Shown here one piece after another: positions 9,897-19,448 of a stretch of 64,000 nucleotides of DNA. The position numbers were made by a program, and so were the translations under genes. This DNA comes from SHZL01 sp963815185. GTDB taxonomy: Bacteria > Pseudomonadota > Gammaproteobacteria > Xanthomonadales > SZUA-36. The stretch's first letter is position 1. Each line of letters begins with the position of its first letter. The stretch covers positions 62,001 to 126,000 of the forward strand of contig CAWFGC010000009.1 of NCBI GenBank assembly GCA_963815185.1. Direction: 5' to 3'. The notes beneath the pieces were generated by a model. The model did not search any database, was not told the origin of the DNA, and was given only the letters and a program-made list of their open reading frames with translations.

Positions 9897-10475
9897 ACGA
9901 CGCATCCTACGGGTCCATCTTCCTGAATGCCGCGCTGGTGAATAATTTCGTGCTCGCGTATTTCCTCGGCCTGTGCCCATTCTTTGGCGTATCGTCCAAG
10001 CTGGAGACGGCGGTCCGCATGGGTGGCGCGGTGAGTTTCGTCATGCTGGTGGCCTCGGTTTGCGCGTTTTTGATGAACCTGTTGCTGGACGCGGTCAATG
10101 CCCCATACCTGAAGCTCATTTCCTATATCCTGGTGATATCTTCAACGGTTCAGCTGGTCGAAATGCTGATGCGCAAGCTCAGTCCGGCCACGTTCCGGGC
10201 GATGGGCATTTTTCTGCCGCTGATCACCACCAACTGCGCCATTCTCGGCCTGGCGCTATTCCAGACCAATCGCGCTTACAGCTTCACGCAAGCGGTGGTC
10301 TTTGCCCTTGGCGCCGGCGTCGGTTTTGCGCTGGCGCTGGTGCTGATGGCCGGAGTGCGCGAAAAGCTCAATCTCGGCAACGTGCCCGAATCTGGTCAAG
10401 GGCACCGCCGTGGCTTTGATCGTCGCCGGCATCCTGTCCATGGGCTTCATGGGTTTCGCGGGTTTGGGCCGATGA
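9893..10475 (+). CDS. rnfA: Rnf electron transport complex subunit A (frame broken by +1 shift near 10390)
   Basis: The N-terminal part reads as RnfA: it opens near NNFVLAYFLGLCPFFGVS and has TTNCAILGLALFQTN, both Cys-bearing motifs that mirror those in RnfE. After GNVP (about 10388) the frame slips by one base. The correct C-terminus, NLVKGTAVALIVAGILSMGF and then FAGLGR, continues in the next frame to TGA 10473-10475. The joined protein is about 193 residues, the usual RnfA length. The break looks like a single inserted base rather than a decayed gene, because both halves are conserved to the ends. The stop overlaps the ATG of the next small gene. Confidence 0.9.
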
Positions 10476-10651
10476 ATCTCATTCTGCAGTTGCTCATCGC
10501 CACGGCGCTGCTGGCGTTAATGATGCTGTTGAGGATGTTCGCCAATCGCCGCGCCAATCAACAAAAGCTGAGTTGCGCTTCCGGCAGCCACCGATGCAGC
10601 GAAATCAAACGCGCCCACGGTTGCGGCGAGCACAACATCGAAGAGGAGTGA
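10472..10651 (+). CDS. Small Cys-rich single-helix membrane protein at the end of the rnf operon
   Basis: The 59-residue product starts at ATG 10472, overlapping the rnfA stop in an ATGA arrangement. It has one hydrophobic helix (about residues 2-22), a basic stretch (RMFANRRANQQK) and a tail with three Cys (LSCASGSHRC, then HGCGE). Size, topology and a Cys tail resemble NqrM, the small protein that NQR needs for assembly of its intramembrane Fe centre. The exact NqrM Cys signature is not matched, so this is analogy and not a family assignment. Coupling to rnfA and to the following reductase, which starts 5 bp after its stop, supports a real gene. Confidence 0.6.
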   Translation: MNLILQLLIATALLALMMLLRMFANRRANQQKLSCASGSHRCSEIKRAHGCGEHNIEEE

Positions 10652-10656
10652 ATGTC

Positions 10657-11517
10657 ATGCGCCTTGAAGACTATCCGACAGAACCCAGTTTTACCGCCAA
10701 AATCCTGCGTAACGAGGCACTTACCGAAGATGGATCGGACGTCGAGGTGCGTGAACTGGTGATGGAGGTGGAAAAACACGAATTCAATTTCGAACCGGGG
10801 CAGAGCATCGGCGTGCTGGTAGAAGGCGCCAAAGAATTCGGCCGGCCGCTGCACCTGCGCCTCTACACCGTTGCCGACGTGGCGGATCTTCAGGCGCAGG
10901 CAAATCCCCAGGTCACGATCGCCGTGCGCCGCTGCAACTACATCGACGATTACAGCGGCGAGCAGTATATCGGTGTCAACTCGAATTATCTTTGCGACCG
11001 CAAACCGGGCGACAAAATCAGGATCACGGGGCCGTTCGGCATGCCCTTCAAGGTGCCCGAGGACAGACATGCCAACCTCTTGCTGATTGGCCTTGGCACC
11101 GGGATTGCGCCATTCCGGGCACTGATCAAGCATATCTACAAGAACGTCGGCGACTGGAAGGGCAAGGTCAGACTGCTTTACGGCGCCCATTCGGGCCTGG
11201 AACTGCTCTACATGAACAAGAAACGGGACGACTTCACCAATTACTACGACGAGGAAACCTTCGAGGCATTCAAGGCGCTGAGTCCGCGCCCCAACTGGGC
11301 CGACCCGATTGCCTGGGATTACGCGATCGAGGATCGCGCCGATGAAATTACCAACCTGCTGTCCGATGAGCGTACCTATATCTATATCGCCGGACAAATG
11401 CGCATTCGCGAAGCGCTGGACAAACTGTTCAGCAACATGTCCGGCTCGGAAACGGGCTGGATGAAGAAGAAAGCGGAGCTCATAGCCCAGGGCCGATGGG
11501 TCGAACTGCTGTATTGA
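10657..11517 (+). CDS. Ferredoxin-NADP(+) reductase-like FAD/NAD(P) oxidoreductase
   Basis: This 286-residue flavoprotein has an FAD-binding barrel with RLYTVAD (the RxYS/T-type FAD motif, near residue 68). The NAD(P) domain contains LLIGLGTGIAPFRALIKHIY near residue 146 and YIYIAGQMRIREAL near 245. The protein ends in a C-terminal aromatic residue (WVELLY), as in plant/cyanobacterial-type FNR. ATG 10657 is preceded by GAGGAG about 8 bp upstream; an in-frame GTG at 10648 is possible. It would transfer electrons between ferredoxin and NADP(H). With Rnf and the 2-oxoacid oxidoreductase in the same operon, ferredoxin could be split between NAD via Rnf and NADP via this enzyme. BoxA-like reductases are an alternative relative. 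Confidence 0.8.
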   Translation: MRLEDYPTEPSFTAKILRNEALTEDGSDVEVRELVMEVEKHEFNFEPGQSIGVLVEGAKEFGRPLHLRLYTVADVADLQAQANPQVTIAVRRCNYIDDYSGEQYIGVNSNYLCDRKPGDKIRITGPFGMPFKVPEDRHANLLLIGLGTGIAPFRALIKHIYKNVGDWKGKVRLLYGAHSGLELLYMNKKRDDFTNYYDEETFEAFKALSPRPNWADPIAWDYAIEDRADEITNLLSDERTYIYIAGQMRIREALDKLFSNMSGSETGWMKKKAELIAQGRWVELLY

Positions 11518-11723
11518 AAACCGGACGCCCGGCTGATCAAGGGCGAATTGAGCGCCCTGATATCAAGCTTTTTCGACAGTGGATTTGTCCATGCGTCGAA
11601 GTCCGTTTACTTGCAATTTTCCAATGGTGTTTGATCCTGCATCAATGCACCAAATTTCCATACGTCACACTGTATAGCAAAAATGTACGGTTACGGAACC
11701 TGGGAAGTAACGAGGAGTTGGGA

Positions 11724-14105
11724 ATGAACGCAAGAATCGACGAAATAACACGATCTTGTGGCAGCTATTAATCGGCGCTGGCACTCTTGATGAGTTCCAG
11801 TTCCGCATTGTTGGCCAAGTCCGCCACAACCGATGGCAACAACTATACCGCCGCGGACAAAGAGTATTACCTGACCGCCGATGAGATTTATTTCATCAGG
11901 CCGGGTCTTGAATATCGAAATCGTTAAGTGTTGCAGATTCCAAGCGACAGGCAGCCGGAGGTGACCTTTACGCGTCAAGGATCCGGGCGGATTGCCTCTG
12001 GACATCGACGGTGTTTACACGCCCGGCGCGATCGGACATGCGCTTTATCGCTGACCTATATCCCCCAGGGCGAGGAGCAGAAGGTCAGATCATGACCTCC
12101 GGCACCCGGGATGATTCAGGTGGCACTTTTACCGCGCTGGGCGACGGCAAGTATACCTATAAATTCGCAACGGTGCTGCCGGAGCATCTACGATCCCGAC
12201 GCCACACACGTGCTCTGGGCATTGATGCCCGGCGCGACCTGTAGGAATACGATCTCGACCGCTACGTCGATAACGAACTGTATACAACTTCGTTCCGTCC
12301 GGCAGCCACGAACCCCAGCCCCGGGATGTCGTCACGACGGAAACCTGCAATGGCCGCTGCCACGATCCACTGGCCCTGCACGGCGGGCGCTACTACCGAA
12401 GTCGGCATGTGCACAGCAGTGCCATAATCCGACTCATCCGGATCCGGTCCGGAATCTATAGTTTCGACACCATGATTCACAAGATCCACGCCGGCTCAGA
12501 GCCTTCGACGGCCAGGACTTCATCGGATGATTACTCTACCCGGCCCCGTACTCAATGACTGCGAAACCTGCCATACCGGCGGCACCCCGACCAAGAACTT
12601 CCCGCTGGTCGCCAACCCCAATCCGGTGCCGGTGTGTGATTTCACCGGCCGCGGCATGACCACAGTGAGTTGGGGTGACGTCGGCGGAGCCGAAATCCAC
12701 ATGAAGTCCCCAACTGGACCGTTGATGGGCCAAGTCAACGGTGCGGGATCAAAAGAGACCGGTAAGTGGGTCAAGGATGGAACGGTGTTCTACCTGGTGG
12801 ATAAGGCGACCGGCGATACCATTGAAAAACTGCCGGTTAATGCCACGGTACTGGGTTGTGTGGGCAATGCCCCCGGAACCTTCAGAGGCGTGGCCGGAGC
12901 CCAGCACAGCAAGTGGACTGACACAACCTTCCCGCCGGGTGCTTGCGGTTCCTGCCACGACTGATGTGAACTTCGAGACGGGCGAGAACCATCTGGGCGG
13001 CGCCTATGAGGACGACAGCGGTTTGCAATATTTGCCATGTGGCGGATTCAGGCAAGGAATTCGACCGCTCCATTCGCGGCGCGCATACACCGCTGTACAA
13101 ATCAAAGCAGTTCCAGGGCGTTGCTGGTCAAGATTCTGGACGTCACCAACACCGATCCGGGTCAGAAACCGACGGTGAGATTCTCGCTGGGCAGCAAGAA
13201 TGGCCCGCTCGATCCGGCCAGCCTGAATCGCCTGCTGTTCGCCATTACCGGGCCGAATGAGGATTACAGTTTCTACGTTCAGGAAACGGTGGGAAGCGAG
13301 GCAGTTCAACAGGTCAGATGAGCGACTGGACCTATACGTTCAAAACCGCCACTTCCGGCGGATGCAAAAGGCTCTTACAGCATCGGATTCGAGGGCCGTA
13401 AGACGATGTTCGGTCAACATGGGGACAGCCGGGTCATCCGACCAATCGACTTTGTGCGGGATTATACCTATGCCTTCAAGGTGGGCAGCGCCGGCTCATC
13501 TATCCAATCCGGCAAGAACAGCAATTCCACACTGGCGTTTCCAGTGGCCGGTAGTGGAGCCACCCCCGGCGCATGGTGGTCGATGACTTACAACTGTGAG
13601 AGCTGTCACGACAACCTGAGCCTGCATGGCGAGCAATCGCAATAACACGCAATATTGTGTCACCTGCCACCGGCCCAACGCTTCAGATGAAGCAAGTCAG
13701 AGACCGGCTGGCAATGGCGCGCCTGAATCCATCCACTTCAAGTACATGATCCACAAGATCCACCGTGGAGAGAGCACTGGAGAAGCGCTACTTCGTGTAT
13801 GGCTACCGCAGCAGTGAGCATGAATATGGCGAGGTCGCATTCCCAGGCGATCTGCGTAATTGCGAAAAGTGTCATGTCAACAACTCTTACGAACTGCCAC
13901 TGCCGGCAGGTGTAGAGGCAACGGAAACACCCCGGGAGTTGTTGACCCCAACGGAACCGATCGCAGCGGCTTGCCTGTCTTGCCATGACGACGACTCTAC
14001 AGCCAATCATGCATACGCCAATACCACCTATTTTGGCGAGTCCTGCGTGACCTGCCATGGCGCCGGTGCATGGAGTTTGCGGTGGAGAAAGTTCACGCCA
14101 GGTAA
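11724..14105 (+). pseudogene. Broken OmcA/MtrC-type decaheme cytochrome c gene, first tandem copy
   Basis: Aligned by eye to the second copy, this region starts at ATG 11724 (RBS GAGGAG) and ends at TAA 14103. It is interrupted about every 50-200 bp by single-base and two-base indels, so no frame exceeds about 145 codons. Heme-binding motifs are still readable in scattered frames: CNGRCH near 12347, CETCH near 12557, CGSCH near 12945, CNICH near 13023, CESCH near 13597, CVTCH near 13657, CEKCH near 13861, CLSCH near 13972 and CVTCH near 14044. The second motif near 12410 is destroyed by an inserted base. Most indels are insertions relative to copy two. Survival of nine of ten heme motifs argues either for very recent decay or for dense sequencing error over a functional paralog. 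Confidence 0.75.
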
Positions 14106-14136
14106 GCGTTGAACTGAAACAGGCTTTCAAGCCAAT

Positions 14137-14171
14137 AAGGGTGCAGGAGTGCATACCCTGCACCCTTTTTC
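14137..14171 (+). terminator. Rho-independent terminator after decaheme copy 1
   Basis: A hairpin with stem AAGGGTGCAGG (14137-14147) pairs with CCTGCACCCTT (14157-14167) across a 9-nt loop and is followed by a T run. It lies 32 bp after the stop of the first decaheme copy and is repeated almost exactly after the second copy. Confidence 0.85.
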
Positions 14172-14460
14172 TTGCTCTGACGTCGTCCTGCCTTCGAAGC
14201 AGTGTACATCCGGTGACTGAAAAGCCGTGCGAAGCAACCCCGAACTTGGCTGCCGGTGAGCGTTGTCATCCCTGTTTCGGCCTCCAAACATAGCCGACAC
14301 GGTTTTGTGGCAGAAATACTGGAAGAAATGATGAAATTTAACTACTTGAATGCAAGTATTTGACCTGAATCAATGCATGAATTTACCAATGCGTCATGCT
14401 GCATAAGCGAAAAAACATTTAGCAATGTACGGGAACCTGGGAGTTACTGAGGAGTTCGGA

Positions 14461-16735
14461 ATGAACGCAACAACGACGAAATACACGATCTTATGGCAGC
14501 TATTAATCGGCGTGGCACTCTTGATGAGTTCCAGTGCTGGATTGCTGGCTAAATCCGCCACAACCGATGGCAACAACTATACGGCTGCGGACAAGGAGTA
14601 TTACCTGACTGCCGATGAGATTTATTTCATCCGGCCCGGGTTGGATATCGATGTCGTCAGTGTTGAAATTCCAAGCGATATGAGTCCCTTGGTTACTTTT
14701 TCGCTCAAAGATCCGGGCGGATTGCCGCTGGACATCGACGGCATTTATACGCCCGGCCCAGTGGACATGCGCTTCATGTTGACCTATATCCCCCAAGGCG
14801 AAGAGCAGAAGGTTATCTTGACCTCAGGCACCCGGGATGTTGGCGGTACTTTCACAGCGCTGGGCGACGGCATGTATACCTATAAATTCGCCACCGTGCT
14901 TCCGGACATTTATGACCCCGACGCGACTCACGTACTCGGTGCGGTTGGCCGGCGCGATCTGCGGGAATACGATCTCGACCGCTACGTGGACAACGTGGTG
15001 TACAACTTCGTCCCCTCCGGCGCTCACGCACCTCAGCCCCGGGATGTGGTTACAACCGAAACCTGCAATGGCCGCTGCCACGATCCGCTGGCACTGCACG
15101 GCGGACGTTATACGGAAGTCGGCATCTGCACAGAATGCCATAATCCGACGCATCCATCCGGCCCGGTCTATAGTTTCGACGTCATGATTCACAAGATCCA
15201 CGACGCGCAGATCCTTCGACGGCCATGACTTTTCGGATATTACCTACCCGGCCCCGCTCAATGACTGCGAAACCTGCCATACCGGCGGCACCCCGACCAA
15301 GAACTTCCCACTGGTCGCCAGCCCGAATCCGGTTCCGGTGTGCGATTTCTCCGGCCGCGGCATGACCACAGTGAGTTGGGGTGACGTCAGCGGAGCCGAA
15401 ATCCACATGAAGTCCCCAACCGGACCGTTGATGGGCCGAGTCAACGGTGCGGGATCAAAACAGACCGGTAAGTGGGTCAAGGACGGAACGGTGTTCTACC
15501 TGGTGGATAAGGCGACCGGCGATACCATCCAAAAACTGCCGGTCAATGCCACGGTACTGGGTTGCCTGGGCGCCACCCCCGGAACCTTCAGAGGCGTGGC
15601 CGGAGCCCAGCACACCAACTGGACCGATCACCCATCCCGCCAGGTCTGCGGTTCCTGCCACACCAACGTGAACTTCGAGACGGGCGAGAACCATGTGGGC
15701 GGCGCCTACGAGGACGACACCGTGTGCAGCATCTGCCATGTGCCGAATTCAGGCCAGGAATTCGACCGCTCCATTCGCGGCGCACACACGGTGGAATACA
15801 AATCCAAACAGTTACCGGGTTTGCTGGTCAAGCTGCTCGGCGTCAGCAACACCAACCCGGGTAACACACCAACGGTGAAATTCTCCGTCGGCACCAAGAA
15901 TGGCCCGCTCGATCCGGCCAGCCTGAACCGTCTGCGGTTCGCGATTACCGGGCCGAATACGGATTTCAGCTTCTACGCCCAGGAAACGGTGGGCAGCAAG
16001 GCAGTCCAGGTCGGTGAGACCAATATGTGGAACTATACTTTCAGCACGCCGCTGCCGGCGAATGCGAAAGGCTCCTATACCGTCGGTTTCGAAGGCCGTA
16101 ACGACGCGACGCATCAACATGGGCGGTGAGCAGGTCGGCGAGCAGTTCTGACCAGGCGCAGGACGACACCCTGGCCTTTGCGGTAACCGACGCAACGGCT
16201 GTGCCCCGGCGCCACGTGGTCGAGGATTACAACTGCGAGAGTTGCCACACCAACCTGAGCCTGCACGGCGAGAACCGCAACAATCCTCAATACTGCGTGA
16301 CCTGCCACCGGCCGGATGCGGACGACTCGTCACAAAGAGCGGCGGGCGATACGCCGCAATCCATCCACTTCAAGTACATGATCCACAAGATTCACCGTGG
16401 AGAAAACCTGGCAAGTGGACTTTATCGTGGCCGGTTATAACGGCAGTATCAATGACTTCGGTGAAGTTACATTCCCTGGCGATCTGCGCAATTGCGCCAA
16501 ATGCCATGTCAACGACTCCTATGAGTTGCCACTACCGGCAGGCGTGCTCGCAACGCCCACGCCGCGGGACCTGTTTACCCCAACGCAACCCATCGCGGCG
16601 GCCTGCCTGGGTTGTCATGATGACAATGCAACGGCCAATCATGCGCTCGCCAATACCACGTTCTTCGGCGAGACCTGCACGACTTGCCATGGCGCGGGCA
16701 TGGAGTTTGCAGTGGAGAAAGTTCACGCCAGATAA
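14461..16735 (+). CDS. OmcA/MtrC-family decaheme c-type cytochrome (four +1 frame breaks)
   Basis: Start ATG 14461 has GAGGAG about 8 bp upstream; the N-terminus is a Sec signal peptide (helix LLIGVALLMSSSAGLLA). A beta-rich domain of about 170 residues is followed by ten heme motifs in order: CNGRCH, CTECH, CETCH, CGSCH, CSICH, CESCH, CVTCH, CAKCH, CLGCH and CTTCH. The surrounding signatures (DPLALHGGRY, MIHKIH, FPGDLRNC) are those of the OmcA/MtrC family of outer-surface multiheme proteins that move electrons to extracellular acceptors. The frame shifts +1 near 15205-15224, 16113, 16150 and 16418; both sides always continue the family pattern, so sequencing error is likely. The joined protein is about 755 residues. 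No lipobox and no mtrA/mtrB partners are visible nearby, so its outer-membrane conduit is unknown. Confidence 0.85.
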
Positions 16736-16766
16736 GCGTTGAACTGAAACAGGCGATCAAGCCAAT

Positions 16767-16801
16767 AAGGGTGCAGGATGCAAATCCTGCACCCTTTTTT
16801 A
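16767..16801 (+). terminator. Rho-independent terminator after decaheme copy 2
   Basis: The stem AAGGGTGCAGGAT pairs with ATCCTGCACCCTT across a short loop and runs into six T residues. It is the duplicate of the hairpin at 14137-14171 and closes the second cytochrome unit 32 bp after its stop codon. Confidence 0.9.
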
Positions 16802-16803
16802 TC

Positions 16804-16888
16804 GGGGTCAGAGTAAAGTGCCAGAGTAGTTCACCGTGCTGCAACGACCTTCCACGTTCAGATTACTCTGGCACTTTACTCTGACCCC
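16804..16888. repeat. Palindromic element, GGGGTCAGAGTAAAGTGCC family
   Basis: Perfect 25-bp inverted arms occupy 16804-16828 and 16864-16888 and flank a 35-bp centre. The arm opens GGGGTCAGAGTAAAGTGCC. On the minus strand the right arm is read as the last residues and TAA stop (16876-16878) of the aarF gene. The same arms recur at 20075-20189 and, degenerate, at 19420-19571. No transposase is nearby; a REP- or MITE-like element mobilised in trans is the likely nature. Confidence 0.9.
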
Positions 16889-18228
16889 AGGAAGGGCCGG
16901 ATCAGTTGCTGCACGTTGACCCGTGCCTTGATGCGGGCGCAGAGCAGGAAAGAGCCGACCAGTTTTCGATGCAGGAATATGGTTTCCGGCGGTGGGGCGC
17001 GGAACTCGCCATGGCTGCGGAACAGCATTTCAAAGCCCGCGTCGCGCGCCCGCGAGACCAGGTCGGAGGCGCCAAAGTCATACACCTTGTTGTAGCGGAT
17101 CGGCTCACAGACGGTGCGAATGACCTCGAGCACGCGCTTGGCGTGTTCGGGGCTGTCGCCGGCGCCGAGGTAGCCGATCTGCTCCGCATAATACCGGGCT
17201 GCGCCCTCGTCTTTTTCGATCAGCGCCCGCGCAATGCGGCCATAGCGCGCAGTGAACTCCCGGCCGAACGTGACCGTTGAACCGAAATCCAGCAGCACAA
17301 TGCGGCCGTCCTCGGGCCGGTAGAGGTAATTGGCGAAATTGGGGTCGGACTGCATGGTGCGAAATTCGAACAATTCGCGGAACAGCAGATGCTCCAGCAG
17401 TGCGCCGACGCGGTTGCGCAGCTTTTGATCCACGCCGTCCTCGCCCAGCGATTCCAGCGCCTCACCGCTGACGTAATCCATCGCCAGCACGCGTTTGGTG
17501 GTCAGATCGTCGTGCACGCGCGGCACGATGAAGCGCTCGTCATCCGCAACGAACGCCCGGTAATCCCGCAAATATTTTGCCTCGGTGAGGTAGTCGGACT
17601 CCTGCTTCAGTTGACGCTTGGCTTCGGCGACAATGCCGCTGACATCCATTTCGATGGGTAACACGTGCGCCAGGCGCAGGAACATCGCCAGGTTGTCGAC
17701 ATCGCTGCCGATGCTCCGGGCCACGCCGGGATACTGGATTTTCAGCGCCAGGTCGCGGCCATCGCGGGTCAGCGCACGGTGCACCTGTCCAATCGAGGCG
17801 GACGCCAGCGGCGCGAAATCAAAGCGCGCGAACTGCTGCTGCCAGCCCTTGCCATAGGCCTGCCCCATCACCCGCCGCACCTGGCTTTCCGGCATGGTGT
17901 CGGCGGCGTCCCGCAGCACCGCCAGCGCGTCGGCAAATTCCCGCGGCAGGAAATCGGCGCTTTCCATGGACAATAGCTGACCCATCTTCATCGCCGCGCC
18001 GCGCATCCCGGCCAGGCGTTTGGCCAGCTTGCGGGCGTTGGCGGCGGTCAGGAACATGTTGACCGCGTCCTCGGGGGCGAGGCCGGTCAGGCGCCGCACG
18101 CCTTCGGTCAGCCCGCCCGCGGCCAGTTCACCGGCGGTCAGGCCAAGCCGCAGCAAGCGGCCGAGGCGGGAGGTCGGTACGCGGGATTCACGGCGCGTAG
18201 ACCCATTCGGGGGCTTGCCTATCGCCAT
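16876..18228 (-). CDS. AarF/ABC1/UbiB-type kinase-like protein
   Basis: The 450-residue protein has the atypical kinase signature set: KMGQLLS (KxGQ motif, about residue 80), ASASIGQVHRA (Ala-rich loop), LALKIQYPG (catalytic Lys), DPNFANYLY and LLDFGST (metal-binding loop). This ADCK3/COQ8-type subgroup supports ubiquinone biosynthesis or lipid homeostasis, usually as an ATPase. ATG 18228 overlaps the yhiN-like stop by one base (TGATG), so the two are translationally coupled. The C-terminus (GSE and stop) lies inside the arm of a palindromic element, which has probably replaced the original end of the gene. Confidence 0.88.
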   Translation of the reverse strand: MAIGKPPNGSTRRESRVPTSRLGRLLRLGLTAGELAAGGLTEGVRRLTGLAPEDAVNMFLTAANARKLAKRLAGMRGAAMKMGQLLSMESADFLPREFADALAVLRDAADTMPESQVRRVMGQAYGKGWQQQFARFDFAPLASASIGQVHRALTRDGRDLALKIQYPGVARSIGSDVDNLAMFLRLAHVLPIEMDVSGIVAEAKRQLKQESDYLTEAKYLRDYRAFVADDERFIVPRVHDDLTTKRVLAMDYVSGEALESLGEDGVDQKLRNRVGALLEHLLFRELFEFRTMQSDPNFANYLYRPEDGRIVLLDFGSTVTFGREFTARYGRIARALIEKDEGAARYYAEQIGYLGAGDSPEHAKRVLEVIRTVCEPIRYNKVYDFGASDLVSRARDAGFEMLFRSHGEFRAPPPETIFLHRKLVGSFLLCARIKARVNVQQLIRPFLGSE

Positions 18229-19448
18229 CAGGCAAGCTGCCCGGCCGCATGGCCCGAGGACCAGGCCCACTGGAAATTGAATCCCCCCAGGTGGCCGGTC
18301 ACATCCACCACTTCGCCGATAAAAAAAAGACCGGGTGTCGGAGATTCCATGGTTTTCGAGGACAGTTGGCGGGTATCCACGCCACCCAAGGTGACCTCTG
18401 CGGTTCGGTAACCTTCGGTTGCGGCCGGCTTCAGTTCCCAGGCTTGCAGCCGCCTGGCCACGAACTCGAGCTGCCACTGCGGCCAGTCTGCAAGCCCCTG
18501 ATCCCTGGATTGCGGCCAGTGCATGGCTTCGAGCTGCAACACCAGTTGCTTTGGCAAACAGGCATTGAGTTGCGTGCGCAGCAGTGAGCGCGGATGCTCG
18601 CGCTTCCAGGATTTCAGCAGCGCTGTGGCATCCTGCCCCGGCAACAGATCGATATGAACCGTTTCACCCGGGTTCCAGTAACTGGAAATCTGCAACACCG
18701 CAGGGCCGCTCAGACCGCGATGCGTGAACAGCAATTCTTCGCGAAACCCGGCTCGCTGATTGGAAATCATCACTTCGCAGGACACCCCGGCCAGTGTGCT
18801 GCAGAGCTCTTTAATTGCATCGGTAAAGGTCAACGGCACCAGCCCTGCCGCAGTGGGTAGCAAAGCCAGCCCGAACTGCTGTGCCAATGTGTAGCCAAAA
18901 CCCGAACCGCCCAGGCTGGGCACGGACAAGCCGCCCGCCGCCACGACCAGTGTCTCGGCATGGAATGTGCCCTGGCTGCTGGTGAGGTGATAGCCGTCTT
19001 TGTGGGTCACGCCGGTAATCTCGCAGCCGATGCGGATTTCCGCGCCGGCTTTGGCGCACTCATCGAGCAACAGGGCGAGGATCTGTTTAGACGATTGCCG
19101 GCAAAACAACTGGCCGCTCAGGCCATTGACGGTTTGCTTCTCAAAGTATTCGATGTGGTGACGCTCCACCAACTCGATGAAGTCCCATTGGGTATAGCGG
19201 CTGAGGGCGCTTTTGCAAAAGTGCGGATTGGCTGACTGGAAGCGCTCCGGGCCCACATGCAGATTGGTGAAATTGCATCTGCCGCCGCCCGACATCAGGA
19301 TTTTCTTGCCGGCTTTGTTGGCGCGTTCCAGCACCAGAACCCGCCGCCCGCGCTGGCCGGCGGTGAGTGCACACATCAGGCCGGCGGCACCGGCGCCGAT
19401 GATGATCGTGTCGTAGCAGGACTCAGAGTAAGGTGTCAGCGTCGTCAA
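18228..19448 (-). CDS. HI0933/YhiN-family FAD-binding oxidoreductase
   Basis: About 400 residues, with the dinucleotide-binding motif TIIIGAGAAGLMCALTAG near residue 14, KAGKKILMSGGGRCNFTN near 45 and the C-terminal FAD motif GLFFIGEVVDVTGHLGGF. These are diagnostic of the HI0933-like flavoprotein family, whose cellular role is unsettled. The only in-frame start is TTG 19448, and its first ten codons come from a degenerate palindromic element (19420-19571). The native start may therefore have been displaced by the repeat, or a non-ATG codon closer to the FAD motif is used. It is coupled to the downstream aarF-like gene. Confidence 0.88.
   Translation of the reverse strand: MTTLTPYSESCYDTIIIGAGAAGLMCALTAGQRGRRVLVLERANKAGKKILMSGGGRCNFTNLHVGPERFQSANPHFCKSALSRYTQWDFIELVERHHIEYFEKQTVNGLSGQLFCRQSSKQILALLLDECAKAGAEIRIGCEITGVTHKDGYHLTSSQGTFHAETLVVAAGGLSVPSLGGSGFGYTLAQQFGLALLPTAAGLVPLTFTDAIKELCSTLAGVSCEVMISNQRAGFREELLFTHRGLSGPAVLQISSYWNPGETVHIDLLPGQDATALLKSWKREHPRSLLRTQLNACLPKQLVLQLEAMHWPQSRDQGLADWPQWQLEFVARRLQAWELKPAATEGYRTAEVTLGGVDTRQLSSKTMESPTPGLFFIGEVVDVTGHLGGFNFQWAWSSGHAAGQLA

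Larger units (their letters stand above)
11635..16801 (+). repeat. Tandem duplication of a decaheme cytochrome gene unit (about 2.4 kb per copy)
   Basis: Two consecutive units share promoter/leader sequence (about 11640-11723 and 14375-14460), the coding region, and the terminator hairpin (14137-14171 and 16767-16801). The leaders align through GAACCTGGGA and GAGGAGTT just before the ATG. The second unit is nearly intact, while the first has both substitutions and many indels. The substitutions show the two are real paralogs and not one sequence assembled twice. Confidence 0.85.
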
